Below, in pieces: positions 37,788-46,980 of a DNA stretch of 64,000 nt. The position numbers and the translations under genes were made by a program. Source of the stretch: Candidatus Methanosphaera massiliense (GTDB lineage: Archaea; Methanobacteriota; Methanobacteria; Methanobacteriales; Methanobacteriaceae); contig NZ_JARBXM010000001.1 in assembly GCF_028890305.1 (NCBI RefSeq), positions 1,530,501-1,594,500 of the forward strand, read 5' to 3'. The first letter of the stretch is position 1, and each line of letters begins with the position of its first letter. Below the pieces are notes generated by a model. The model was not told the DNA's origin. It saw nothing but the letters and a program-made list of their open reading frames with translations, and did no database searches.

Positions 37788-39299
37788 TTGTTTGATTTTC
37801 TACGAAAGAGGTTAAATAAAACTATAAAAGATGCATCAGATTCAATACCTGAAGAAGAGTTAGAACAAGAAAATACTGAAAATAATGTTGAAGAACAAGA
37901 AACTATGAATAAAGGAGAATCTACAGAAAAAGTAGAAGAATCTAAACAAGATAATTCTGATGAATCAATTGACGAATCCAGTGATGAAAAAACAGAGGAT
38001 AAAGAGGAAAAAAACGAAAAAGAAGAATCTGAAGATAAAAAGGAAAATAAAAGTCGTTTTGGATTCTTACACCGAAATAAAAATAAAGAAGATTCTGAAA
38101 AAGAAGAAAAAAAAGAAGAATCTGAATCCCCTGAAGAACCAGTTAATGATAAAAAAGAATCAGTTGAAGAAGAAAAGTCTTCTGATGACAAAAAAGAAAT
38201 CATCGAAACTAGTGAAGAGCCAATAGAAAACAAGGAAGAAGAAAAGGAAAATAAAAAAGAAAATAAAAGTCATTTCGGATTCTTACATAGAAACAAAGAC
38301 AAAGATAATTCAGAAAAAGAAGAAAAAGAAGAAGATAACAAAGACGAAGATGAAGATAACGATAAAGAAGATGAAGAGGATTCATTAAAATATGATGGTG
38401 AACAAGAAGGTGGAACATTCTCATTCATCACTAAGAAAACAATATCCGAAGATGACATTGATGATATTCTTGAAGACCTGGAATTATCATTAATTGAAGG
38501 TGATGTAGCATTTGATGTTGCTGATAAAATAGTAGAATCAATGAAAGAGGACCTTGTTGGTAGAAAAATAAAACGTCGAGGAGATATGGAATTATTCACT
38601 ACTAATGCTCTTAAAAAGGCTATAACTGAAATTATAGATAATGGTTCATATGATTTATTAGCAGATATTGAAGCATCAAAACAAAAAGGCGAACCATACA
38701 AAATCATGTTTGTCGGTATTAACGGTACAGGAAAAACAACAACTATTGCAAAATTAGCAAGGTATCTTGAGAAGAACGGATACTCCTCAGTATTTGGTGC
38801 ATCTGATACATTCAGAGCAGGAGCTATAGAACAATTAGAACATCATGCAAATAATCTTAACATGAAAATAATTAAACACGAACGTAACTCTGACCCAGCA
38901 GCAGTAGCATATGATGCTGTCGAACATGCACGGGCAACACATAAAGATGTTGTATTAATTGATACATCAGGACGTATGCAGACAAATGTTAACCTCATGG
39001 ATGAAATGAAGAAAATTAAAAGAGTATCTCAACCAGATATTGTTATCTATGTTGGTGATGCTTTAATGGGTAATGATGCTACAGAACAAGCAACTAAGTT
39101 TAATGAAGTAATTGATATTGATGGTATCATATTAACCAAGGCAGATGCTGATGCTAAAGGTGGAGCAGCTCTATCTATAGGTCATGTTATTCATAAACCT
39201 ATATTATTCATTGGTACTGGTCAATCATATGATGATTTAATGGAATTTAAACCAGAATGGATGATTAATCAAATATTTGATGAAAAAGCTGAAGCTTAA
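37788..39299 (+). CDS. ftsY: Signal recognition particle receptor FtsY with long acidic, repeated N-domain
   Basis: FtsY is the GTPase receptor that docks SRP-ribosome complexes at the membrane. The C-terminal NG domain is standard: GINGTGKTTTIAKLA, DTFRAGAIEQLEHHA, DTSGRMQTN, TKADADAKGG and GTGQ. The N-terminal roughly 200 residues are extremely rich in E, K, D and S and contain a duplicated unit with core FGFLHRNK (near 38058-38081 and 38273-38296). A long acidic N-domain is common in archaeal FtsY, but the repeat is notable. TTG 37788 (MFDFLRKRL), 11 bases after AAGG, is preferred to the GTG at 37779. Confidence 0.94.
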   Translation: MFDFLRKRLNKTIKDASDSIPEEELEQENTENNVEEQETMNKGESTEKVEESKQDNSDESIDESSDEKTEDKEEKNEKEESEDKKENKSRFGFLHRNKNKEDSEKEEKKEESESPEEPVNDKKESVEEEKSSDDKKEIIETSEEPIENKEEEKENKKENKSHFGFLHRNKDKDNSEKEEKEEDNKDEDEDNDKEDEEDSLKYDGEQEGGTFSFITKKTISEDDIDDILEDLELSLIEGDVAFDVADKIVESMKEDLVGRKIKRRGDMELFTTNALKKAITEIIDNGSYDLLADIEASKQKGEPYKIMFVGINGTGKTTTIAKLARYLEKNGYSSVFGASDTFRAGAIEQLEHHANNLNMKIIKHERNSDPAAVAYDAVEHARATHKDVVLIDTSGRMQTNVNLMDEMKKIKRVSQPDIVIYVGDALMGNDATEQATKFNEVIDIDGIILTKADADAKGGAALSIGHVIHKPILFIGTGQSYDDLMEFKPEWMINQIFDEKAEA

Positions 39300-39466
39300 A
39301 CAATAAGTATATATTTCTCCTCCACAATCTTTTTATTAATATTTTTTTTAATATAATGTCTATTATCTTTATTTATAGAAAAAAATTAGTTAATTTTATA
39401 TGCATTTCAGTGTTAGAAAATTAGTAGTTTAATAAAAAAAATAGTAAATAGTGGGAAAAGATTAGA

Positions 39467-40153
39467 TTATAATCTTGTTCCACCATATACTGCATTAGCA
39501 TAGTATTTCCAAATTACATCTATCTGTTCGAATCCTACTTCTTCTAATAGTTTAATATGAGTTACTAATGTTGATGGTACATCATTGTTTTCTCTGTCTT
39601 GTTTATGACTTGTTTTTTGTTCATTTGATACTCCATGTTCTTCCATATATTTATCATTCATTTTCTCATTGAGTATTTGATTATATTCACTGTTAGGTTT
39701 TATAACATCTGCATTATAGAATACTCCACCAACATTTAAAGCATCATAGATGTGTTGATACATTTCTTTTTTCTCTTCATCGGATGGTATATGATGTAAT
39801 GCTAATGATGATATAATTGCATCATACTTATCGATTATATCTACAATTGTAAAGTCACCATTTACATATTCAATATTATCATAATCTGATAATTTTTCCT
39901 TTGCAATATCTATCATTTTATCAGATACATCTAAACAGGTAATTTTTGCATCTGGAAATCTTTTTAGAACTTTTTCTGTAATATTACCTGTTCCACATCC
40001 AAGATCTAAAACTCTTGGACTTTTCTGATCAGGTATAGCATTTATTAATGCATCTGTCATTTCATCATAGTTTACTAACGTCTTTGTAATTAAATTATCA
40101 TATTCATCTGCTGCTTGGTTAAAATGTTCTCTTAAGTCAGACATGTTCTTCAA
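39467..40153 (-). CDS. Class I SAM-dependent methyltransferase
   Basis: This Rossmann-type methyltransferase has motif I VLDLGCGTGNITEKVLKRFP (about 48-67), motif II CLDVSDKMIDIAKEKL, NGDFTIVDI and AIISSLALHHIPSDEEK (about 112-128). The substrate is unknown; the general layout is of the UbiE/Methyltransf_25 type. The frame can start at TTG 40153, 3 bases after GGAG, or at ATG 40144 (MSDLREHFNQ), 12 bases after it. It is a single gene, divergent from the secreted protein downstream of a 435-base gap. Confidence 0.82.
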   Translation of the reverse strand: MKNMSDLREHFNQAADEYDNLITKTLVNYDEMTDALINAIPDQKSPRVLDLGCGTGNITEKVLKRFPDAKITCLDVSDKMIDIAKEKLSDYDNIEYVNGDFTIVDIIDKYDAIISSLALHHIPSDEEKKEMYQHIYDALNVGGVFYNADVIKPNSEYNQILNEKMNDKYMEEHGVSNEQKTSHKQDRENNDVPSTLVTHIKLLEEVGFEQIDVIWKYYANAVYGGTRL

Positions 40154-40588
40154 GTTCTCCTATTAGTTAGTTCTTAAAATAATTGTATTAATGTATATTG
40201 TATTTAATTCCACATTTTATGTGGATGAACATTTCTTATCTATATTATTATACTTCTATTACAATGTATAAGTATGTTTTTTCTACTTTATATTATTCTT
40301 GAAATTGTATTAATTAGGATTATCTTTACCCTATTAATAATCGAATAAAATATGATTAGACATGTTCTCTAGAAAATATGAAGAAATCTTAAAAAATAAA
40401 CCATTATAAAAATCTATAAATGAAATAAAAACATGTTTATTATATGCCCCATTCAATAATAGAGATTATCTATTATCTAAAATAACAGGTACACAAGAAT
40501 TTTTATATCATTATAAACAAATATTTAATTGATTTTAATTTTTAGTTAAATTTAGTTTATTAATTCAATTATGGAGTTATATAATATA
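40154..40588. other. Intergenic region between divergent genes
   Basis: These 435 bases contain no ORF of credible length. TCTATAAAT near 40411-40419 is a possible TATA string. GGAG at 40573-40576 is the ribosome-binding site of the next gene. No stable structure was recognised. Confidence 0.4.
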
Positions 40589-41800
40589 ATGAAAAAAATA
40601 TTTCAAATAACCATAATACTATTACTACTTTTATGCACAATTTCTGCTGTATCAGCAGATAATTTAGAAAATTCTAGTAATATGAATAAAAGTAATTCTG
40701 ATATTTCAAGTTATGAAAAAATTAATTTGGAAGATACTGAGGATTTAAATAGTAATATGCCTATTAGAGAAATCTCAAATAAAGATAGTAAATATTTTCA
40801 TGATGAAAATTTCAAAGATAATTCATTTTCAAATTATGAAAAAGATAATAATACTTCAAAAAACATTAAAATAAATAAGACAAATAATAACAAGACAAAT
40901 AGTAATTCAAATATTACACGTAATTCTAATAATGCACCTAACGTTGTAGTTCATGAAGTTAGTGAAATAAGAAACAATACGCTTAATATTACAATGTCCA
41001 GTAATGTAGAAGGTACCATCTATTATACTCGTAATGGATCAACACCAACTAAAAATAGCCGTGTGTATACCAATGGACAAGTATTAAAGATATATGTGAA
41101 AACTCAAATTAAAGCAATAGTTATTACTAAAACAGGAATAACATCCACACCTATAAAATATCAATCCGCACAAATAATAACACCTCCTGTTTCTGTAGTT
41201 GTTCCTACCACAGATTTAGTCAATAATAGACAAAATATAACATTTAAGTCAAATTGGAATAATGTGACAATATACTACACTACAGATAGATCAAACCCTA
41301 AAAAAAATAACAATAGAATTAAGTATACTAAACCTTTCTATATTACCAGAGATAATACTTTAAACTATTATACAATAGATAATTTAGAAGGATATACTTC
41401 CACTGTTTACACATATAAAACACCGAGATACACTGGTCAAAGACCAGTATTAACTGTTTATAATACTACAAAACTATATTCAAACAACCATCAACAGATA
41501 ATGATACAAAGTAACCAGCCTACAATAATAGAATACTATAGCTACAAAGGAAAAAACAATGCAGTACACAGGAAATATATCTCAGAAATAGATACAACAA
41601 ACGACACACAATTAATAATAACAGGTAAACATAAAATAACAAGAGAAATGGCATCATCCATTGAATACACGCCAACAAAAGGAACAAGACCAATAACAAA
41701 TTACACATACACAATATCCATACCCTACCAAAAAATAAATAAAGTTGCTAGTGATCAACTCAAAAGTTATCTAAGATATATGAAAGTACCTGGAGAATAA
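40589..41800 (+). CDS. Secreted protein with chitobiase-C-like beta repeats
   Basis: The signal peptide is MKKIFQITIILLLLLCTISA followed by a VSA-D type cleavage. A low-complexity N/S/K-rich linker (to about residue 105) precedes at least two CHB_HEX_C/Fn3-associated-like repeats: IYYTRNGSTPTKNSRVYTNG and IYYTTDRSNPKKNNNRIKYT. Such domains occur in archaeal surface proteins. The C-terminal tail KVASDQLKSYLRYMKVPGE has a near copy at 42710-42770. ATG 40589 gives the natural signal peptide; an ATG at 40571 overlaps the ribosome-binding GGAG. Codons turn A/C-ending in the last third. The membrane gene at 41830 follows closely. Confidence 0.8.
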   Translation: MKKIFQITIILLLLLCTISAVSADNLENSSNMNKSNSDISSYEKINLEDTEDLNSNMPIREISNKDSKYFHDENFKDNSFSNYEKDNNTSKNIKINKTNNNKTNSNSNITRNSNNAPNVVVHEVSEIRNNTLNITMSSNVEGTIYYTRNGSTPTKNSRVYTNGQVLKIYVKTQIKAIVITKTGITSTPIKYQSAQIITPPVSVVVPTTDLVNNRQNITFKSNWNNVTIYYTTDRSNPKKNNNRIKYTKPFYITRDNTLNYYTIDNLEGYTSTVYTYKTPRYTGQRPVLTVYNTTKLYSNNHQQIMIQSNQPTIIEYYSYKGKNNAVHRKYISEIDTTNDTQLIITGKHKITREMASSIEYTPTKGTRPITNYTYTISIPYQKINKVASDQLKSYLRYMKVPGE

Positions 41801-41829
41801 AGTCTAACAAAAAATCGGAGTTAATTTTG

Positions 41830-42495
41830 ATGAATTTATTGACATTTCTTATTATGATTATACCAGTATTATTTTTAGGTATAGTCAGTCAGGAATATCC
41901 AATATTTTTTAGTAGATTGGGTAAAAAGATAGGTGTAAAAGTATATTATGAGGACATTAGTGAAACTTATAAGGATATGTATGTTAATGATCAAATGACA
42001 ACGGTGGGATATTTATTTGTTTACTCAGTTATTTGTTTGATATTACTTATTATATGGGGAGGATACTACCTGTGCGTAAGAGACAAGGATACGCTCATAT
42101 TTATACTAATATTAGGATATAGTTTATATATTATTACAATAATATATCTTAGACGCGACGTGTTTGATGTAATGGGCTTACCTGGAAGTATTTATGGTGA
42201 AAAACACGTGTTTAAAGGTGGAAAAATATTCAAATATAAACCAGAATATTATTCTATTGACCGTTATATCCTTCTCATCACATTAACTAGTGGTATTCCA
42301 TTTTTGATGAGTTTAGGAGGTAATATAGCCCTATTTATATGGTCTATTATTATTACTACATTATTCTTATTTCCAGATAAACTTCAAAGAGTTTCACCTG
42401 TTAATTTAAAAACATGGAAGGGATGGTTTTTCTTATTATTATGGAATATTCCATTTTATTTAGTTACATTTAAAATTATATCATTAACTATTTAA
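41830..42495 (+). CDS. Unknown polytopic membrane protein, first copy
   Basis: The 221-residue protein has about five or six hydrophobic segments: 1-18, 58-77, 84-106 and three more after residue 140. Between the first and second is a soluble stretch (YEDISETYKDMYVNDQ). The phrase RRDVFDVMGLPGSIYGEK is shared with the second copy as RKEVFSVRGLPKPKSY. No family is recognised. GGAG lies 9 bases before ATG 41830. The stop of the secreted gene lies 29 bases upstream, so the two form a unit; that unit is duplicated at 42644-43460. Confidence 0.72.
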   Translation: MNLLTFLIMIIPVLFLGIVSQEYPIFFSRLGKKIGVKVYYEDISETYKDMYVNDQMTTVGYLFVYSVICLILLIIWGGYYLCVRDKDTLIFILILGYSLYIITIIYLRRDVFDVMGLPGSIYGEKHVFKGGKIFKYKPEYYSIDRYILLITLTSGIPFLMSLGGNIALFIWSIIITTLFLFPDKLQRVSPVNLKTWKGWFFLLLWNIPFYLVTFKIISLTI

Positions 42496-42643
42496 TAAAT
42501 AGAAAATCATTAAAAGACAATAAATGTAATTTTAATATTATAATTAGTAAAACTCTAATCAAAAAAAGAGTGATTTAATATAAATCATTGTTAGTAAAAA
42601 AGAGAAATATTTTTATATATAATACTACAAGAGAAGCAATAAA

Positions 42644-42799
42644 ATGATAATCATGATTATAAACGTAAATTATTCATATATAAATGTAAATAATGATACC
42701 ATAGTATATAAAGTGGCAAGTAGTAAACTAAAAGATTTTTTAAGATATATGAATGTATCTGGAGACCCAGAAGCTAAAAAAATAAGTATGGTGATATGA
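42644..42799 (+). pseudogene. Remnant of a second secreted-protein gene (C-terminal tail only)
   Basis: This 51-codon frame ends with VYKVASSKLKDFLRYMNVSG, matching INKVASDQLKSYLRYMKVPG at the end of the secreted protein at 40589-41800. Signal peptide and beta repeats are gone. A TATA-like TTTTATATAT lies at 42610-42619, so the fragment may still be transcribed. Its TGA overlaps the ATG of the next membrane frame (ATGA), keeping the gene order of the intact pair. Confidence 0.6.
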
Positions 42800-43460
42800 T
42801 GGATTGGTTATCCTTTCTCATTCTCGTGATTCCCACAGTGATATTAGCTGATATTAATCTAAAACATCCTAAATTTTTTAGTATTCTAGGTGAAATGTGT
42901 GGAATAACAGTATATGATATAGATATAGATATACCACACGACCCACAGGAAATTAATTATAATGGGACAAGAATAGGATATTTATTTACGTAGTATATTC
43001 TTTAATTATTTTCGTGATAAATATTACAGCGATTTTATTAGGTTTAAACGATCCAATGTTTTACGGTGTTATTTTTTCAAATGCTTATGTAATCTTTCTT
43101 ATTTTCATAATGTATATTAGGAAGGAGGTGTTTAGTGTTAGAGGATTACCTAAACCTAAATCATATTTAAGTATTTTATTTGAATTTGATTCAAGTCGTT
43201 ATTCTACAGACAGATATCTCCTTCTTGCCGTGTTAGCAGGAGCTCTACCTGTTTATATAGGTTCTATGAGAAGTTATGCTGGAGGATTTATCTCTCCTTT
43301 ATTATTATGGGGTATTTTTATATCAGTGATTATGCTTTTTCCTGATGTATGGGACAGGTTGTTTCCTATTGATTTTAAGACATGGAATGGGATAACATTT
43401 CTATTCTTCTTGGGTTTTATACTCAATTGCACCATAGGAACATATATTAATTTTCATTAA
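42796..43460 (+). pseudogene. Frameshifted second copy of the membrane protein
   Basis: The first 65 codons (42796-42993) match the start of the protein at 41830 (FLILVIPTVILADINLKHPKFF; shared YLFxYS region) but end at TAG in ...TTT-ACG-TAG. The remaining protein continues in another frame from about 42993 (VVYSLIIFVINITAI) and gives a 148-residue frame from GTG 43014 to 43460. One missing base near 42988-42993 explains both. The combined product, about 220 residues, is clearly a diverged paralogue. It may be a decayed gene or a sequencing error. Confidence 0.7.
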
Positions 43461-43580
43461 TTCCATACACTCCCCCTACTTTTTTTTATTTTTATCAGCT
43501 GTGAAAAAATATTATTCTATATAACGCTATACTATTTCTACGAAAATATTAAAAAAAAGAAAGTTAAATGTGGAGTTTAG

Positions 43581-44441
43581 TTAAATTAATTCATAGTTTG
43601 AGTTTAGTTCTACTACTAATACAATTGCCATTCCTATTATTCCTATGATTATACATATTGGTATTGATGTCATTGGTACTCCTACAATTTCCTGGAGTGG
43701 TACTCTCATTGAACCTAGCATTATACCAATAAGTGCTGCAACTGTTGATAATTTATGATTTTCTAATAGATATTTAATTACTCTTGACATTCCCATAAAT
43801 CCTAGGATAGCTCCCACAATAAACACTATGATATCAGCCATTGCTAGGGTATGTAATGCATTTATCATGTATTCATATTGTCCTAGTAGTAATAGTAATG
43901 AAGAGCCTGATATTCCTGGTAGTAACATAGCACATATAGCTATGAATCCTGATACAAATAGAACAGGTAGTGAATGTGCTGTCTGCACTGGATTTAATCC
44001 TACAAATACATATCCTAGAATTGCAAATATCACTGTTATTAGTATAACTTTTATGTTAAATGCATCTAATTGTTTATATAATATGTATATTGATGCTAGA
44101 ATTAATCCTGCAAAAAAGGAATATGTAAATCCTGCGTAATCAGTTAATAAGAAATTAATTATGCCCGCCATGATTATCATAGCTATACCAATACCTAATA
44201 TTAGAGGTATAAAAAATTCAAAATCTACTTCTTCTAATAACTGGTTCTTAAAACCATTTATATCACCCTTTAATAATGGCTTTAAGAAAAGTAATTTAAT
44301 ATTACTTATTGAACTAATCAACTTATCATATATTCCTGTGATAAGTGCTATTGTTCCACCTGAAATTCCCGGCATGATATCTGATGTACCCATCAATAAT
44401 CCACGCAGAAATATTTCAAGCATATACTTTAATTCTACCAT
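43581..44441 (-). CDS. DUF368 family membrane protein (PopT-like polyprenyl-phosphate translocase)
   Basis: This DUF368 protein has 286 residues and about eight helices. Seen: GLLMGTSDIMPGISGGTIALITGIYDKLI (in two parts, about 14-42), an internal second copy of the same motif in AICAMLLPGISGSSLLLLLG (about 168-187), and FAGLILASIYILYKQL. DUF368 members such as PopT recycle undecaprenyl phosphate in bacteria, so a role in flipping lipid carriers for the envelope is inferred here. The inverted-repeat fold is evident from the two PGISG motifs. Confidence 0.85.
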   Translation of the reverse strand: MVELKYMLEIFLRGLLMGTSDIMPGISGGTIALITGIYDKLISSISNIKLLFLKPLLKGDINGFKNQLLEEVDFEFFIPLILGIGIAMIIMAGIINFLLTDYAGFTYSFFAGLILASIYILYKQLDAFNIKVILITVIFAILGYVFVGLNPVQTAHSLPVLFVSGFIAICAMLLPGISGSSLLLLLGQYEYMINALHTLAMADIIVFIVGAILGFMGMSRVIKYLLENHKLSTVAALIGIMLGSMRVPLQEIVGVPMTSIPICIIIGIIGMAIVLVVELNSNYELI

Positions 44442-44786
44442 ATATAATTTTTCTCCAAAAGTTTTTAATTCTAAAATAAATCACATCTATAAGAAAATCA
44501 TATGATATAATTTCATAAATTCATATTTGATGTTAACTTAATAAGAATCGTATTATATATTTAATTTTCAAGAATATAAAGCTTTTCTAATAAAGAATAA
44601 GAATAGTCTTTAAAATTAAATATACTTAATTATTATAAGATATTTTACTTAAATACCCCTAAATAATCATTCTATATTCATGAAATATAGTTCATGAAAT
44701 AAACACTATTTTTTTAATACAGTATTAATAACATGAATATAATAAATAAAAAATATAATATTAACTAATAATGGAGAAATGGTAAC
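44442..44786. other. Intergenic region with paired TTCATGAA palindromes
   Basis: This 345-base region separates the divergent DUF368 and dUTPase genes and has no ORF. The palindrome TTCATGAA occurs at 44677-44684 and 44691-44698, within an exact 11-base direct repeat TTCATGAAATA. The rest is A+T rich, with possible TATA strings. Confidence 0.5.
44677..44701. promoter_or_regulatory. Twin TTCATGAA palindromes, possible operator
   Basis: Two perfect 8-base palindromes, centres 14 bases apart, each followed by ATA, stand about 90-110 bases before the dUTPase start. The spacing is not a whole number of helical turns, so cooperative binding on one face is not certain. Confidence 0.4.
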
Positions 44787-45254
44787 ATGTTAGGCGAAGA
44801 AGAATTACTAAAATTATTTCCAGAATACTCAGATTCAATACAGCCATCAGGCATAGACCTTAAAATGGATAAATTATACAAACAAGTAGGATCAGGCTCC
44901 CTACTAGACAATCATAAAAATCTCCCCGATCTTAAAGAAGTAGAATGTGAAAATAACATATACACACTAGAGCCTAAAACAGCATACAGCGTCACAATAG
45001 AAGGTAAAATTAACATACCAAAAGGTTATACAATGCTATATCTTCCACGTTCAACACTGCTACGCTCATTCGTATCAGTCCATACTGCTGTAGGAGACCC
45101 AGGATTCTATGGAACATTACAATTTTTAATAGTAAACAATGGAGAGTATCCATACAAAATAAAAAAAGGTGAACGTATAGCACAGGCCGTAGTATTTCCA
45201 GTAAAAGGATCCGGAGAATATAACGGATCATACCAAGAAGAAAAAGGTGAATAA
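44787..45254 (+). CDS. dUTPase/dCTP deaminase-family protein
   Basis: This trimeric dUTP diphosphatase or dCTP deaminase-like enzyme keeps uracil out of DNA. The 155 residues carry IQPSGIDLKMDK (about 18-29), PRSTLLRSFVSVHTAVGDPGFYG (in two parts, about 86-108) and KGERIAQAVVFPV (about 132-144), the family motifs. Methanogen relatives are either dUTPases or bifunctional deaminases; the sequence alone does not decide. Its TAA is followed directly by the ATG of the TPP enzyme, so they are cotranslated. Confidence 0.88.
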   Translation: MLGEEELLKLFPEYSDSIQPSGIDLKMDKLYKQVGSGSLLDNHKNLPDLKEVECENNIYTLEPKTAYSVTIEGKINIPKGYTMLYLPRSTLLRSFVSVHTAVGDPGFYGTLQFLIVNNGEYPYKIKKGERIAQAVVFPVKGSGEYNGSYQEEKGE

Positions 45255-46835
45255 ATGAATATAAACATAGCTGAATATTTAGTAAATAAATTAGAGGAGA
45301 ATGGTGTTAAATACGTGTTCGGTTATCCTGGCGAACAAGTACTGCCCATCTATGAAGCTCTAAGAAAATCAAAAATAAAACATGTGCTTATGAGACATGA
45401 ACAAGCAGCAGCACATGCGGCTGATGCATATGCTCGTATAACTGGTAATTATGGTGTATGCTTAGCAACAGCTGGTCCTGGAGCAATGAATCTTGTAATG
45501 GGTGTATCAGCAGCATATAAGGATAATGTACCATTACTAGTTATTACGGGTGATGTTCCAAAAACTGTGAAAGGACAAGATACATTTCAAGACCTGGACT
45601 TAAACTGTGTTTTTAAGCCTATCACCATAAAGTCATTTAATTCTACAACATCAGAGAAAATTGAAAATAACATTAGTGAGATTTTTTCACGTAATAGTGA
45701 AGGAATTACTGGACCATATCATCTCAATATTCCGAAAGATGTGCAAAAAAAACAATTAAATATAGACCACAAGGTAATAACTAACCAGAAAATAAAAGCC
45801 CCATCAGAATATGATATTAAACATATCCTTAAACTAATAGAAGAATCAAAAAAACCATTAATTATACTAGGTTCTGGAATAATATACTCAGATGCAATAG
45901 ATGAAGTGAATGAATTTGTTAACAAGACAAAAATACCAGTTACAACAACATACCCTGCAAGAGGTATAATACCAGAAGACAATCCTAAAAATCTAGGATT
46001 AATAGGAAACAGAGGAACAGCCAAGGCAAACTATGCCTCAGAAAATGCAGACCTGATAATTGCATTGGCAACAAGATTATGTGACAGAACAATAAGTCAT
46101 ATAAATACTGATAATATAATACAGGTAAACACAAATAAAGAACAAAACAATGCCAAATATTTCTACAATAACAATGTAAATGAATTCCTACACGAACTAA
46201 ACAAACAAGAACTACCAATAACAGACAATACATGGAAAACACGAATAGACAATCAGAAAGAAAATACAAAGAAAACCTATGCTGAGACTGAATACTTACA
46301 TCCTGAAAAAGTAGTACAGTCAATTCTGAAAAAAGCAGATGATAATACAACAATTATATTAGATGCTGGAACAACACCAACATACTTCACAATAAATTCA
46401 ACACTAACAAAACATTCACAGATGCTATTTTCCGGTGGATTAGGACCGATGGGCTACTCATTACCTGCAAGTATTGGAGCATCATTTGCAAGACCAGATG
46501 ATATAATATTTGCCACTACCGGAGATGGGTCAATACAGATGACTATTCAGGAATTAGCTGTGATAAGTACATATAAACTACCAATAATAATATTTGTAAT
46601 AAATAATAGTCTATTGGGAATAATAAAACAATGGCAGGACATGGCAGGTATACCAAAGTATCAGGTTGACCTTGATAATCCTGATTTTGTAAAACTAGCC
46701 CATGCATATAATATTGAAGCAGATGACATAAAATCATATGACGAATTAGAATCAAAACTAGAAAAAGCTATAAAAGCTAAAAAACCTCATTTATTCAATA
46801 TAAATGTAGATGATCTTCACATACCTCTACCTTAA
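45255..46835 (+). CDS. Thiamine-pyrophosphate enzyme, acetolactate synthase large-subunit-like
   Basis: The 526 residues have the three-domain layout of TPP decarboxylases: N-terminal Pyr domain with the catalytic Glu in MRHEQAAAHAADAYARITG (about 46-64), central domain, and the PP domain with the metal site GDGSIQMTIQELAVI...NNS (about 419-450). It resembles IlvB, which makes acetolactate for branched-chain amino acids, but no regulatory small subunit gene is nearby and the pair with dUTPase is unusual, so a paralogue with another 2-oxoacid is possible. A small inverted repeat CATGGT...ACCATG follows (46843-46862). Confidence 0.85.
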   Translation: MNINIAEYLVNKLEENGVKYVFGYPGEQVLPIYEALRKSKIKHVLMRHEQAAAHAADAYARITGNYGVCLATAGPGAMNLVMGVSAAYKDNVPLLVITGDVPKTVKGQDTFQDLDLNCVFKPITIKSFNSTTSEKIENNISEIFSRNSEGITGPYHLNIPKDVQKKQLNIDHKVITNQKIKAPSEYDIKHILKLIEESKKPLIILGSGIIYSDAIDEVNEFVNKTKIPVTTTYPARGIIPEDNPKNLGLIGNRGTAKANYASENADLIIALATRLCDRTISHINTDNIIQVNTNKEQNNAKYFYNNNVNEFLHELNKQELPITDNTWKTRIDNQKENTKKTYAETEYLHPEKVVQSILKKADDNTTIILDAGTTPTYFTINSTLTKHSQMLFSGGLGPMGYSLPASIGASFARPDDIIFATTGDGSIQMTIQELAVISTYKLPIIIFVINNSLLGIIKQWQDMAGIPKYQVDLDNPDFVKLAHAYNIEADDIKSYDELESKLEKAIKAKKPHLFNINVDDLHIPLP

Positions 46836-46842
46836 TATTTTT

Positions 46843-46862
46843 CATGGTTGAATAATACCATG
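46843..46862 (+). terminator. Hairpin after the TPP-enzyme gene
   Basis: CATGGT-TGAATAAT-ACCATG is a 6-pair stem with 8-base loop, 7 bases after the stop codon and followed at a short distance by TTTT. It may end or protect the transcript. Confidence 0.35.
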
Positions 46863-46980
46863 TGAATACTTTTATAACCTCCCCTAAAAAATAACCTTTA
46901 TAAATTATAGAAACAATAACTTTACTTATAAACTTTCTTGATTTATAAAATAATTCATTTTTTATTAATGTAGTTAACAG

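Noticed and set aside
37960-38226. Lysine-rich 88-codon frame within ftsY
   Set aside because: It is the other forward frame of the same low-complexity region; codons of GAA/AAA runs give lysine-rich shadows.
37685-38233. Serine-rich 182-codon frame antisense to ftsY
   Set aside because: The FSSxSSS pattern is just the reverse of the E/K-rich FtsY N-domain codons.
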